A stretch of DNA of 38,828 bases. Source: Archangium lipolyticum. Lineage in GTDB: Bacteria; Myxococcota; Myxococcia; Myxococcales; Myxococcaceae. Positions 23,768 through 31,362 of this stretch are shown piece after piece. Under the pieces are notes generated by a model. It was not told where the DNA came from. It worked only from the letters and a program-made list of their open reading frames with translations, and did not search any database. Every line of letters starts with the position of its first letter. Position 1 is the stretch's first letter. The DNA is taken from positions 1-38,828 of the forward strand of contig NZ_JANKBZ010000057.1 in NCBI RefSeq assembly GCF_024623785.1, read 5' to 3'. The position numbers were made by a program, and so were the translations under genes.

Positions 23768-25633
23768 ATGCGATTGTCCGCCCTCTGTCTTTGCGCTCCC
23801 GTCCTGGTTCTTTCTCTCTCTTGTGGAGACCCGGCCCCATCCCTCGGCACCGAGCCCCCCATCGTGGACTTGCGAGCCGACGTGAACCGAAACGGCTCCG
23901 TGGACCTCTCGGACCCGACGGAGGACGAGGGAGAGGACACCTGGTCCGCTGAACGAGGGGCCATCTTCCTGGCCAACATCGATGATGACCTCGGCGCTTG
24001 TGCTTTTTCGTATGATGCCGAGGTCGTCAGCGATATCGCTCTGGCCCAGTGCCATGACGCCGCGGACGACAGGGTGAATGGTCAGGAGGACCTCGAAGAC
24101 CTGGCGCGCCTGCTCACGGTGCCCTGGCCCGATGCCCCCGAGGAGGCGGAGGGTCGCCTCACCGTGTCCGAGACGGCCGCCAGCAAGGTGCGCCTCTTCC
24201 GGAAGACCGAGCATGGGTTCGAGCTCTTCGACCCATCGACGGCGCGGCTCGAGGCGCAGGAACTACGGCGCGGCGCGGAGCTCGCCATTGAAGCGCGGGA
24301 TATCGTCCGCGATCTCGACATCTGGGACGGCTACGTGGATGTCGTGCTCAGCGTCAGCTGGAAGGGCGGCACGGATGCGCTTTACCGGGACACCGTACGC
24401 CTGCGTGTCTCCCCGGTGATGACGTTCCATCACCTGAACGCCGTGAAAACCCTCTACACCGCACACCTGTCCATCGGTACACGGGAGGATCTCGTGGACT
24501 TCCCACGTTTCCAGGCCGAATTGGACAGGGCGCGAGCGGGAGTGGGGGTGACAGAGCCACTCTACCTCTACGATACCGGCAAGACGGACCGCTGGGTCCA
24601 GGACCTCTTCGAGTCCGGCTTCATGTCCATGCCGGCACCGGGCGGACAACAACACGTCATCCGGGTGAACTACCGCTCTCCCTTCCTGGCCAGGAAGGTG
24701 CCTACGACTGAGGACCCACCGCCCTCGACCGACAGCCCGCTGCGCCCTGGTAGCCGGCTCGCCTTCCAGCTTCGGGGACGGGACTCGGCGGTCGTCCAGC
24801 AGTATGACCCGAATGCGCTCACGGATGCATTCACCAAGCAGACACTCAATGCGCTCGGCAATCTGGAGACCATTCCTCCCTACGAAAAGGGAGGCGTCCA
24901 CTATCCGTTCGGCCGGCTCTTGATGGGCAGTATCGCGAGTGCCCGCGTGGACCCGACCTTCACCCGGATGCTGGAGGCGCAGCGGATGCAGCCGCCGGTG
25001 TACCTGGACACCTCCTGGCTCTTCGTGGGGCATGTGGACGAAATCCTCAGCTTCCTCCCGGTGGACTCCCCGCGCGGATGGGTCGCACTGGTCGCCGCTC
25101 CTGAACTGGCGCGGACAATGCTGGAGGACGCTCGAGCCCAGGGGCACGGAGACGCGAAGCTCTTCACCGGAAAGGTCTGGGGAATCTCCCGAGGCAGAGC
25201 GTCAGCGGAGGTGTCCATCTCCCAGGTGCTGGCGGATGTGGACGTGATGAATGAGAGCGCGGCGGCCGCCGTGCATGTGGATGCGCAACTCGCCATCCTT
25301 CAGGAGGAGACCGGGCTCACCGACGCGGAGATCATCCGGGTGCCCTTCCTCTTTCAGCGGGTGTCCGCAAAGGCCGCCGCGTACCAACCGGGGACCGTGA
25401 ACCTGCTCTCGCTCTCGCGAAATACCGTCGTCGCTCCCGACCCGCATGGCCCTGTTGTCAATGGGAAGGACATCTTCAAGGCCCACCTCGAAGCGGCACT
25501 GGAGCCCTACGGAATCACCGTGTTCTGGCTGGATGACTGGCTGCTCTATCACCGGGGAAATGGAAACGTGCATTGCGCCACCAACGCCACCCGCCAGATT
25601 CCCGAAGTGAAGTGGTGGCAGACAGGGCGATGA
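23768..25633 (+). CDS. Peptidyl-arginine deiminase (PAD) family lipoprotein
   Basis: This 621-residue protein converts protein Arg to citrulline if active. The signal ends SLSCG (lipid Cys19). An acidic DVNRNGSVDLSDPTEDEG segment (38-55) resembles the Ca2+-binding middle domain of animal PADs. The catalytic region carries all four family landmarks in order: Asp279 (RWVQDLFESGF), His422 and Asp424 (WLFVGHVDEILSF), and Cys603 (GNVHCATNATR), matching Asp350/His471/Asp473/Cys645 of human PAD4. KGGVHYPFGRLLMG is also conserved. Length is close to the eukaryotic enzymes and unlike the shorter Porphyromonas-type deiminases. ATG 23768 gives a clean lipoprotein signal; ATG 23699 is an alternative. It is monocistronic, and its 3' end overlaps a convergent gene by up to 85 bases. 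Secretion implies substrates in the envelope or in prey (inference). Confidence 0.9.
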   Translation: MRLSALCLCAPVLVLSLSCGDPAPSLGTEPPIVDLRADVNRNGSVDLSDPTEDEGEDTWSAERGAIFLANIDDDLGACAFSYDAEVVSDIALAQCHDAADDRVNGQEDLEDLARLLTVPWPDAPEEAEGRLTVSETAASKVRLFRKTEHGFELFDPSTARLEAQELRRGAELAIEARDIVRDLDIWDGYVDVVLSVSWKGGTDALYRDTVRLRVSPVMTFHHLNAVKTLYTAHLSIGTREDLVDFPRFQAELDRARAGVGVTEPLYLYDTGKTDRWVQDLFESGFMSMPAPGGQQHVIRVNYRSPFLARKVPTTEDPPPSTDSPLRPGSRLAFQLRGRDSAVVQQYDPNALTDAFTKQTLNALGNLETIPPYEKGGVHYPFGRLLMGSIASARVDPTFTRMLEAQRMQPPVYLDTSWLFVGHVDEILSFLPVDSPRGWVALVAAPELARTMLEDARAQGHGDAKLFTGKVWGISRGRASAEVSISQVLADVDVMNESAAAAVHVDAQLAILQEETGLTDAEIIRVPFLFQRVSAKAAAYQPGTVNLLSLSRNTVVAPDPHGPVVNGKDIFKAHLEAALEPYGITVFWLDDWLLYHRGNGNVHCATNATRQIPEVKWWQTGR

Positions 25634-26649
25634 GGCGCATGGCGCGGGGGGCCCGCGCTGGCGGAGGGGCTCCTCAAGGTTGCCAGGATGGCCGGCGGGC
25701 GAGGCCCAGCACCGCGGCGAGCGGCAGCACCGAGCGCGGGAGCCATGGCGCGCGCCACATGCCACCGTGCCCCGATGGCGTCCATGGCCATGGAGACGCG
25801 CGCGTGTCTCTCTCCGTCCAGGTACGCGAGTGACGCTACGTCCAGGTCCACGCCGAGCGAGGCGAGCCAGGCGGCGATCTCCGGCGTCTCGGTGAGCAGG
25901 TCGGCGCCGGCGAGCGGGGCCCAGGCATTCGGGTCACCATCGACCGCCGGGGCGCTGGTGCCGGCGAGTGGCGCGAGCAGCCGGCCGTTGCCCTCGAGCG
26001 TGAGTGCCACCATCCGCTGCCAGGTCTCCGGGCGCTTCAGGTCCACGGCGGCCACGTTCGCGCGCCAGTGCAGGAGCCAGCGCAGGGGCCCCGCCTCGGC
26101 CGCCGCGCCGAGCAGCGCGAAGGTTCGGTCGGACAGGTCGAGCCACTCCGGGTGTTGCTGCACGAGCCGCAGTGCCTCCGCGTGGCTCGGCTCGAGCACT
26201 CCCTGCTTCTCCCACTCGTCCAACCGGGCGAGGAGCGCCGCGCCCTCGAGCCGTCCACCGCGGTAGGGGACCCACCAGCGCGGAGGTGCCGCGCGGTCAC
26301 GACCCTCGATGGACACCGTGCGAAAGCCCGGCTGCGTGGGTCGCGCCATCGCCTCCGCGAGCGGCCGCGCCTGTCCGTCGCGCACGAGCTCGAAGGCACG
26401 CCAGGCCGCGTCCAGGCCCGCACGGGCGGTGGCGAGCGCGTTCTCGGGCCGCTCGAGCGACAACTCGGTGAGGGCGCGCAGGTGGTGCGGGTACTCCTGG
26501 CGCCAGCGGGGCTCGTTGCGCACGGCGCGCGCGGCCTCGGGACTCGCCGCCTCGAGCGCCGCGGCGAAGATGCCCTTCGTCGTGGCGGTGCTTCCGCGCC
26601 GCCCATCGGGAGTCGTGGGAAACTGGATGCCGGCTGTCTCGATCGTCAT
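25549..26649 (-). CDS. Uncharacterised protein, possibly frameshifted near its C-terminus
   Basis: The frame encodes 366 residues with no signal peptide. The first ~300 are coherent: GSTATTKGIFAAALEAASPE, WWVPYRGGRLEGAALLARLD, WLDLSDRTFALLGAAAEAGP, LAGADLLTETPEIAAWLASL and ARVSMAMDAIG. I have a faint memory of similar unannotated proteins in actinobacteria, without a function. After about residue 305 the composition turns Arg/Pro-rich and overlaps the 3' end of the PAD gene on the other strand, which suggests a late frameshift or truncation. The ATG at 26649 lies 12 bases from a 12-base palindrome. I cannot assign a role. Confidence 0.6.
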   Translation of the reverse strand: MTIETAGIQFPTTPDGRRGSTATTKGIFAAALEAASPEAARAVRNEPRWRQEYPHHLRALTELSLERPENALATARAGLDAAWRAFELVRDGQARPLAEAMARPTQPGFRTVSIEGRDRAAPPRWWVPYRGGRLEGAALLARLDEWEKQGVLEPSHAEALRLVQQHPEWLDLSDRTFALLGAAAEAGPLRWLLHWRANVAAVDLKRPETWQRMVALTLEGNGRLLAPLAGTSAPAVDGDPNAWAPLAGADLLTETPEIAAWLASLGVDLDVASLAYLDGERHARVSMAMDAIGARWHVARAMAPALGAAARRGAGPRPPAILATLRSPSASAGPPRHAPHRPVCHHFTSGIWRVALVAQCTFPFPR

Positions 26650-26660
26650 GACGGCAGCAT

Positions 26661-26672
26661 GCACGATCGTGC
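26661..26672. promoter_or_regulatory. 12-base palindrome upstream of the uncharacterised gene
   Basis: GCACGATCGTGC is a perfect palindrome just upstream of the minus-strand start at 26649, a position where an autoregulator could bind. A hairpin AGGTGT-CAA-ACACCT follows at 26681-26695. Either could be chance in GC-rich DNA. Confidence 0.3.
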
Positions 26673-26788
26673 GCTCGAGAAGGTGTCAAACACCTCTCTT
26701 GCGGCTTTGGCTTCACTAGTGGACAGCGGAACCCTCTCTCGTCCGACGTGGGGCCTGTTGGCTGTGAAGGCTCGAGTCTCGAAATCCC

Positions 26789-27250
26789 CTAGCGGATGAC
26801 CGCCGCTCCGACGAAAGCCAGCAGCGCCAGCACCGCGGAGGTGGTTCGCGCCAGGTGAAGGCGCCGCCAGCGGCTCACGAGGTGTGAGATTTCAGCTGGG
26901 AGGGGAGGGGACTCGGGGCGCCAGGCGTGCACGCGTTTGTTGAGTGGCACATTGCCGAATTGCGAGATGACCGAGACCGTCGCGGTGAACGCCACACCGG
27001 CCACCACGAGAACGCGCGCCCACGTCCCCGGGAGCAGGAAGGCGAGGACGAGCCCGGTCAGGATCGTGAAGCCCGCGGTGAGAGGCATGTACCTCTCGAT
27101 GTAATGGTCCAGCACCTGGTGCATCCGGATGTACACATCCGAGGGGACCGATCGGAAGGCGGGGACGACGGCGGCGGCCACCATCACCAACCCTCCCACG
27201 AAGATCGCGATGCTGGTGAGCACCATCAGGGTCAGGACCGTGCTGTACAT
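26789..27250 (-). CDS. DUF1772 membrane protein, anthrone-oxygenase family
   Basis: This 153-residue protein has four predicted helices: TLMVLTSIAIFVGGLVMVAA, YMPLTAGFTILTGLVLAFLL, ARVLVVAGVAFTATVSVISQ and TTSAVLALLAFVGAAV. The family signature FGNVPLNKRV follows helix 3. DUF1772 includes the fungal anthrone oxidase HypC and bacterial relatives that turn anthrones into anthraquinones without metal or flavin. It is divergent from the small calycin-like gene and flavin hydroxylase at the edge of a type II polyketide cluster, which fits a tailoring role, although many DUF1772 proteins have no known function. ATG 27250 is chosen because the helix-1 signal anchor begins there; longer in-frame extensions are Arg-rich and unlikely. 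Confidence 0.78.
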   Translation of the reverse strand: MYSTVLTLMVLTSIAIFVGGLVMVAAAVVPAFRSVPSDVYIRMHQVLDHYIERYMPLTAGFTILTGLVLAFLLPGTWARVLVVAGVAFTATVSVISQFGNVPLNKRVHAWRPESPPLPAEISHLVSRWRRLHLARTTSAVLALLAFVGAAVIR

Positions 27251-27498
27251 ATTCCATTTCCGTTCACGAGAGTGATTCTGGAGACCTGCCCTGATAGGAA
27301 TGCCCGTCATGGCCGGCCTCGTCCCTGATTGGAGTCCGCCGGGGGAGATGTGACGGACGGTGGCGCCCAGGGCGGCTCTGGCCGGTTGCCCGGTGGCCGG
27401 GCGCCCGGAGCGGGGTCCGCTCGCCTGGCGGCCCTGGAGCGCCGACGTCACAAACGCGCTGGGGACTCCCTGTCGCAAGGAAAGGAGTCACTCGAGTC

Positions 27499-28017
27499 AT
27501 GGCCTCTGTCGACACGCATCACGCCGAAGCCCGTCATCCCCGACCCACCTCCAGGGGTTCCTGTCACATCCATGGACACAAGTGTCCGACCCGTCACTTG
27601 AAGGCCTTCCAGCAGATCTCCGGGAAGTGGCAAGGCACCATGACGCAATACTCCCTCGAGGGTCAGGTGCTGGTCTCGATGAAGGTCGAGTCGGAGAACC
27701 GTCTCGACTGTTGTTCCCTCTACACGCTCATCGTCCTCACGGACGCCCAGGGACACCAACAGCGGATCGAGTTCACCTCGACCTATTCCAAGAAGATCGA
27801 CGGCTTCGTGGTGGACAACCCGGCCTTGAAGGGGACGGCACGCCAGGTCGGTGACTCGGTCGTGTACATCTACGAGAACCAGCTCCCCGCCCCCAGCTCC
27901 ACCCTCGAATCCGTGAGGGTGAGGGGCAACACCCGGTTTCACACGCTCCAGAACTCCCGGGAGGATGAATTCACGGGCTACGCCATCATCCAAGAGACGC
28001 GGGTGAGCGAAGCGTAG
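27499..28017 (+). CDS. Small calycin/lipocalin-like protein, unknown
   Basis: This is a 172-residue cytosolic protein. After a His/Arg/Cys-containing lead (HPRPTSRGSCHIHGHKCPTR) there is a series of beta segments: FQQISGKWQGTMTQYS, LVSMKVESENRLDCCSLYTL, QRIEFTSTYSKKIDGFVV, SVVYIYENQL and TRFHTLQNSREDEFTGYAII. The GKWQGT opening resembles the GxW motif of calycins, which bind hydrophobic ligands. AAGGAAAGGAG lies 10 bases before the ATG. It is 35 bases upstream of the flavin hydroxylase and likely in the same transcript, so it may bind a polyketide intermediate (inference). No family name recognised. Confidence 0.65.
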   Translation: MASVDTHHAEARHPRPTSRGSCHIHGHKCPTRHLKAFQQISGKWQGTMTQYSLEGQVLVSMKVESENRLDCCSLYTLIVLTDAQGHQQRIEFTSTYSKKIDGFVVDNPALKGTARQVGDSVVYIYENQLPAPSSTLESVRVRGNTRFHTLQNSREDEFTGYAIIQETRVSEA

Positions 28018-28052
28018 TCGTTCCTGCGTCTGGAAAAGAACCGGTGTTGGCA

Positions 28053-29738
28053 ATGGAAATGTTGGATGCATTGGTGGTGGGCGCGGGACCGACGGGGCTG
28101 ACGATGGCGGCGGAGTTGGCGCGGCACGGCCTGCGCTGCCGCATCGTGGACTCACTCGAAGCGCCCTCACGCCTGTCACGGGCGCTGGTGGTGCAATCGC
28201 GCACGGTGGAGCTCTTCGACGACTTCGACATGGCCGGAAAGCTGTTGGAGCGTGGGGAGGCCATGGGGGGCTACAACGTCATCGGCGCCGGTGGGAGGCG
28301 AGCGCGCATTCCCATGCGGCCCTTTCCCTGGTTGGAGACGCGCTACCCCATTCCGCACATGGTGCCCCAGGATGCGACCGAGGCGGTACTCACGGAGCAT
28401 CTCGCCTCGTTTGGCCTCTCGGTGGAATGGGCCGTGACGTTCGAGGGCTTCCGCGAGGACGCGGGGGGAATGGAGCTCACGCTGAAGCACCAGGATGGGA
28501 CGGAGGAGTCGGTGCGGGCGCGCTGGCTGCTCGGGTGCGACGGAGCCCGTAGCCGGGTGCGCAAGGCGGCGGACATCCCCTTCGAAGGCGAGACGTATGA
28601 CTACACGTGCATACTTGCGGACGTACGCGTGGACTGGCCCCTGGGACCCGGCGAGCTGTTCATCATTCCGTCCAGACATGGCGTGGTGGCCGCGTTCCCC
28701 ATGCCGGGAGAGAATCGCTACCGCCTCGTCTTGAACATGCCACGGGATGGCAAGGACGAGACGGAGCCGCCCACGTTGGAGCAGATACAGGCGCTGGTGG
28801 AGCGCATGATTCCAGTGCCCACGCGCCTGAGCGACCCCCTCTGGATGACCCGCTACCGGCAGCACCGGCTGGGCGTGCCCTACTACCGCAAGGGCCGCGT
28901 GTTCCTCGCGGGGGATGCGGCGCACATCCACAGCCCCGCGGGCGGTCAGGGCCTGAACACCGGCATCCAGGACGCATACAACCTGGCCTGGAAGCTGGCG
29001 CTCGTCACGCGGGGGCGCGCGCCGGAATCGCTGCTGGACACCTACGACCTGGAGCGGCACCGGGTGGGCCAGAAGTTGCTGGAGGGTACGGACAGGCGAT
29101 TCGCCCTGATCTCGAGCGGGGGCCTCGTGGTGCGGATGCTGCGGGCGCACGTGATGCCTCGCGCCGCGCGGTGGCTCTTCAAGACCTCCTTCATGGAGCG
29201 GAAGCTGCTGCGGTTCGTCTCCGAGCTGTTCATCCACTATCGGCACAGTCCCCTGTCCACCGAGTCCATCTCGGGCGAGGACGCGGGCGGAGTGCGAATC
29301 TCCGATGGGCCGGCCCCGGGAGAGCGGGTGCCGGACCTGCCGCTCCTGGGAGCGGGCGTGGAGCGCCTGCACGAGGTGCTGCGCGGCCCCCACCACACGT
29401 TGTTGCTGTTCGCCGGGCTGGTACCTGCTGGGAAGACGCCCGCGGCGCTGGAGTCGCTCGCGCGCCAGCTCGAGGCGTCCTACGGGCCCGAGCTGCTCCG
29501 GGTCCGCGTGGTGGCGACGGGAGCGCGATCCGGACCCTACACGCTGGCGGATGCGACGGGTGCGGTGCACCGGCGCTTCGGGGCGGGGGCGGCCTGCCTC
29601 TACCTGGTACGTCCAGACGGCTATGTGGGCCACCGGGCCCGGCCCATCCAGGTGAAATCCCTGGCGACGGAGCTCGCCGCACGCATGGGCCCGCCGCGCC
29701 AGGCGCCCGCGAGCGTGGAGCTGCAGGTCGCTGGTTGA
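28053..29738 (+). CDS. Class A FAD-dependent aromatic hydroxylase
   Basis: This 561-residue NAD(P)H-dependent flavoprotein belongs to the PgaE/RdmE/MtmOIV-like group that hydroxylates or opens aromatic polyketides. It has the FAD GxGxxG motif GAGPTG (10-15), the DG motif in LLGCDGARSRVRKA (163-164), and the GD motif in GRVFLAGDAAHIHSPAGGQG (287-288) followed by LNTGIQDAYNLAWKL. The last ~160 residues form the thioredoxin-like C-terminal domain common in this group (TLLLFAGLVPAGKTP, CLYLVRPDGYVGHRA). ATG 28053 has GGAAAAGAA upstream; GTG 28044 is a longer option. It ends in a strong bidirectional hairpin. Confidence 0.9.
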   Translation: MEMLDALVVGAGPTGLTMAAELARHGLRCRIVDSLEAPSRLSRALVVQSRTVELFDDFDMAGKLLERGEAMGGYNVIGAGGRRARIPMRPFPWLETRYPIPHMVPQDATEAVLTEHLASFGLSVEWAVTFEGFREDAGGMELTLKHQDGTEESVRARWLLGCDGARSRVRKAADIPFEGETYDYTCILADVRVDWPLGPGELFIIPSRHGVVAAFPMPGENRYRLVLNMPRDGKDETEPPTLEQIQALVERMIPVPTRLSDPLWMTRYRQHRLGVPYYRKGRVFLAGDAAHIHSPAGGQGLNTGIQDAYNLAWKLALVTRGRAPESLLDTYDLERHRVGQKLLEGTDRRFALISSGGLVVRMLRAHVMPRAARWLFKTSFMERKLLRFVSELFIHYRHSPLSTESISGEDAGGVRISDGPAPGERVPDLPLLGAGVERLHEVLRGPHHTLLLFAGLVPAGKTPAALESLARQLEASYGPELLRVRVVATGARSGPYTLADATGAVHRRFGAGAACLYLVRPDGYVGHRARPIQVKSLATELAARMGPPRQAPASVELQVAG

Positions 29739-29753
29739 GACCCTCAAACGAGA

Positions 29754-29793
29754 CTCCCCCCTGGACGAAGGAGACCCTTCTTCCAGGGGGGAG
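29754..29793. terminator. Bidirectional terminator hairpin
   Basis: CTCCCCCCTGGA ... TCCAGGGGGGAG, a perfect 12-base stem with a 16-base loop, placed between the convergent flavin hydroxylase and alpha/beta hydrolase genes. No T-run is present, which is common in GC-rich genomes. Confidence 0.75.
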
Positions 29794-29816
29794 CTCGCGA
29801 GTGCCTGGTGTGGGAC

Positions 29817-30920
29817 TCAGTGCCGAGGGGACGCCAGGTGGTCCGCCATCCAGCGCCCCAGTCGCGGAAGGAAATCATCGGAGCGGTTCGCGCAGGTGTG
29901 GTTCTCCTCGGGGTAGGAAATCAGCTCCTTGTCACCTCGAGCCCAATCCAGCAAGCGGATGCAGGATTCATAGGGCACGACCGAGTCCAGCTTGCCATGG
30001 ATGGCGAGCAGGGGGGTGGTGGGCCGTGGAATCGCTCGCAGATTCAGCTCCTCCCGGCAGATCCGGTTCATGGCGGCATCGTTGGGCTGTCCGTACATGT
30101 ACCGGAACTCCTGGCGCACCAGCGGGCTCGAGCGGAGATGGTTGTCATGGTCGTACCCCGCCGAGATGCAGGCGCAGGCCTTGAGCTCGCGGGGGAGCAG
30201 AGCGGCGCTCCTCGCCGCCAGGTAGCCGCCATGGGCCAGACCGCAGATCCCGATCCGGTCGGAGTCGAGCTCCGGGAGCCGATGGGCCTGGGCCAGGACA
30301 CTCTCGACGACCTGCTCGAAGGGGATGACCATGCGGTGGATGCCCGCCAGCTCGCCCTGGCCGGGACCATCGAAGACCAGGACCGCCAGGCCCTGGGCCA
30401 GGAAGGCGCGCGCGAGGGCGAGCAGCTCGATCTCCTTGGCCGAGCTGAGGCTGTTCACCAGCAGGACGCATGGGACCGGTTCCTCCCAATGGGAGCGCAG
30501 GAGATAGGCCGGGAGCTTGTGATTCCCATGAGGGATGGACAGCGCCCGGACATCATAGGGGAGGAGCGGACTGGCCTGCCGGAAGATGCGCGTCACGCGC
30601 CGGCGCGTCATGAACTTCGCTTCGGGGTTGTCGAAGAACATGAGCTCCGCGAGGTGGTGGCAGGTGGCGGCCTTCAGCATCGCCTGCCGCTGTGTGGTGC
30701 GGTTGCCTCGCGCGGCCTCTCGAATGGCATGGCCCTCGAAGTCGTGCCCGATCCCCGTCCAGTGCGTGTGCCAGTCATTCCAGTCATCATGGAGCGCGTC
30801 GTCCCCCACCTCCTCGAGGGCGAGCACGATGTCCCTCCACTCGATACCCGATAGCTTCATGTGGGCGAGGAACGGCTCGCACTCCATGCGCAACGTATCG
30901 GGAATCTGCGCCTTCTTCAT
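29817..30920 (-). CDS. Alpha/beta hydrolase (FrsA/pseudooxynicotine-hydrolase-like) with Ala at the nucleophile
   Basis: This 367-residue protein has a ~120-residue helical N-terminal cap and a hydrolase core: VPCVLLVNSLSSAKEIE (oxyanion region), VLVFDGPGQGE, nucleophile elbow GICGLAHGGYLAARS, Asp312 (AIHGKLDSVVP) and His341 (SYPEENHTCANR). The elbow should read GxSxG, but position 229 is Ala (codon GCC); Asp and His remain. Relatives with Ser include FrsA-type C-C bond hydrolases, and AntI of Photorhabdus, which trims the polyketide chain in a type II anthraquinone pathway, has a similar length and layout. A non-hydrolytic cyclase or retro-aldol-type role is possible, as is loss of function. 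It is divergent from the polyketide operon. ATG 30920 was preferred; an in-frame TTG at 30989 is possible. Confidence 0.82.
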   Translation of the reverse strand: MKKAQIPDTLRMECEPFLAHMKLSGIEWRDIVLALEEVGDDALHDDWNDWHTHWTGIGHDFEGHAIREAARGNRTTQRQAMLKAATCHHLAELMFFDNPEAKFMTRRRVTRIFRQASPLLPYDVRALSIPHGNHKLPAYLLRSHWEEPVPCVLLVNSLSSAKEIELLALARAFLAQGLAVLVFDGPGQGELAGIHRMVIPFEQVVESVLAQAHRLPELDSDRIGICGLAHGGYLAARSAALLPRELKACACISAGYDHDNHLRSSPLVRQEFRYMYGQPNDAAMNRICREELNLRAIPRPTTPLLAIHGKLDSVVPYESCIRLLDWARGDKELISYPEENHTCANRSDDFLPRLGRWMADHLASPRH

Positions 30921-31148
30921 CGTCCACACATGAGCTTCCTGATTCTGCAAGGTCGTCCTCCTGGCATCCGCCTCTTCGGGGTACTCCAAGGAAGAGGGAC
31001 GGCCTTTTTGCTGTGACAGTCGCCCGTTCTCGCCTCCGGCCCCGGCTGCTCGCCTGCTGGGGAGGGCAGCACGAAATTCGAGATGAAGGGCGGATCACAG
31101 ACCGCGCCGATCTCATCTAGCTCCCATGTAACGCGGAGGTTGGATCGA
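30921..31148. promoter_or_regulatory. Divergent promoter region of the polyketide operon
   Basis: These 228 bases lie between the Ala-variant hydrolase and the first gene of the polyketide operon and must drive both. No regulator gene is adjacent and no clear operator stands out. The GGAGG site at about 31134-31138 serves the small ORF. Promoter elements were not resolved. Confidence 0.4.
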
Positions 31149-31343
31149 ATGGAAAACACAAGCACCATTCATCATGTGGCTGCATCGGTCGATCGACGCA
31201 AGGCCATTCACATCATGGCCAACTCGATGTTCCGCCAGCTCATGAACAGTGGCTATTCACACTCACACATCATCGATTTCACGTCAGAAATGCTGCAAAT
31301 CCTCACGGACTCGCTCCGGAGTCCCGTGATCGTCGACGAGTAG
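31149..31343 (+). CDS. Small unknown protein at the head of the polyketide operon
   Basis: This 64-residue cytosolic protein starts MENTSTIHHVAASVDRRKA, continues with a helical IHIMANSMFRQLMNSG segment and ends with SEMLQILTDSLRSPVIVDE. It is not GC-skewed like random sequence and has GGAGG 11 bases upstream of the ATG, so it is probably translated. The amidohydrolase gene starts 19 bases after its stop. I do not recognise it; helical content and lack of catalytic motifs suggest a regulatory or assembly role. Confidence 0.65.
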   Translation: MENTSTIHHVAASVDRRKAIHIMANSMFRQLMNSGYSHSHIIDFTSEMLQILTDSLRSPVIVDE

Positions 31344-31362
31344 AACTTCAGAAAGCCCAGCC

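Noticed and set aside
26681-26695. AGGTGT-CAA-ACACCT hairpin as a terminator
   Set aside because: Six-base stem without T-run, located upstream of a gene; too short to support.
28176-29747. 523-codon minus-strand frame opposite the flavin hydroxylase
   Set aside because: No motifs, His/Arg/Leu-rich shadow of a well-supported FAD enzyme.
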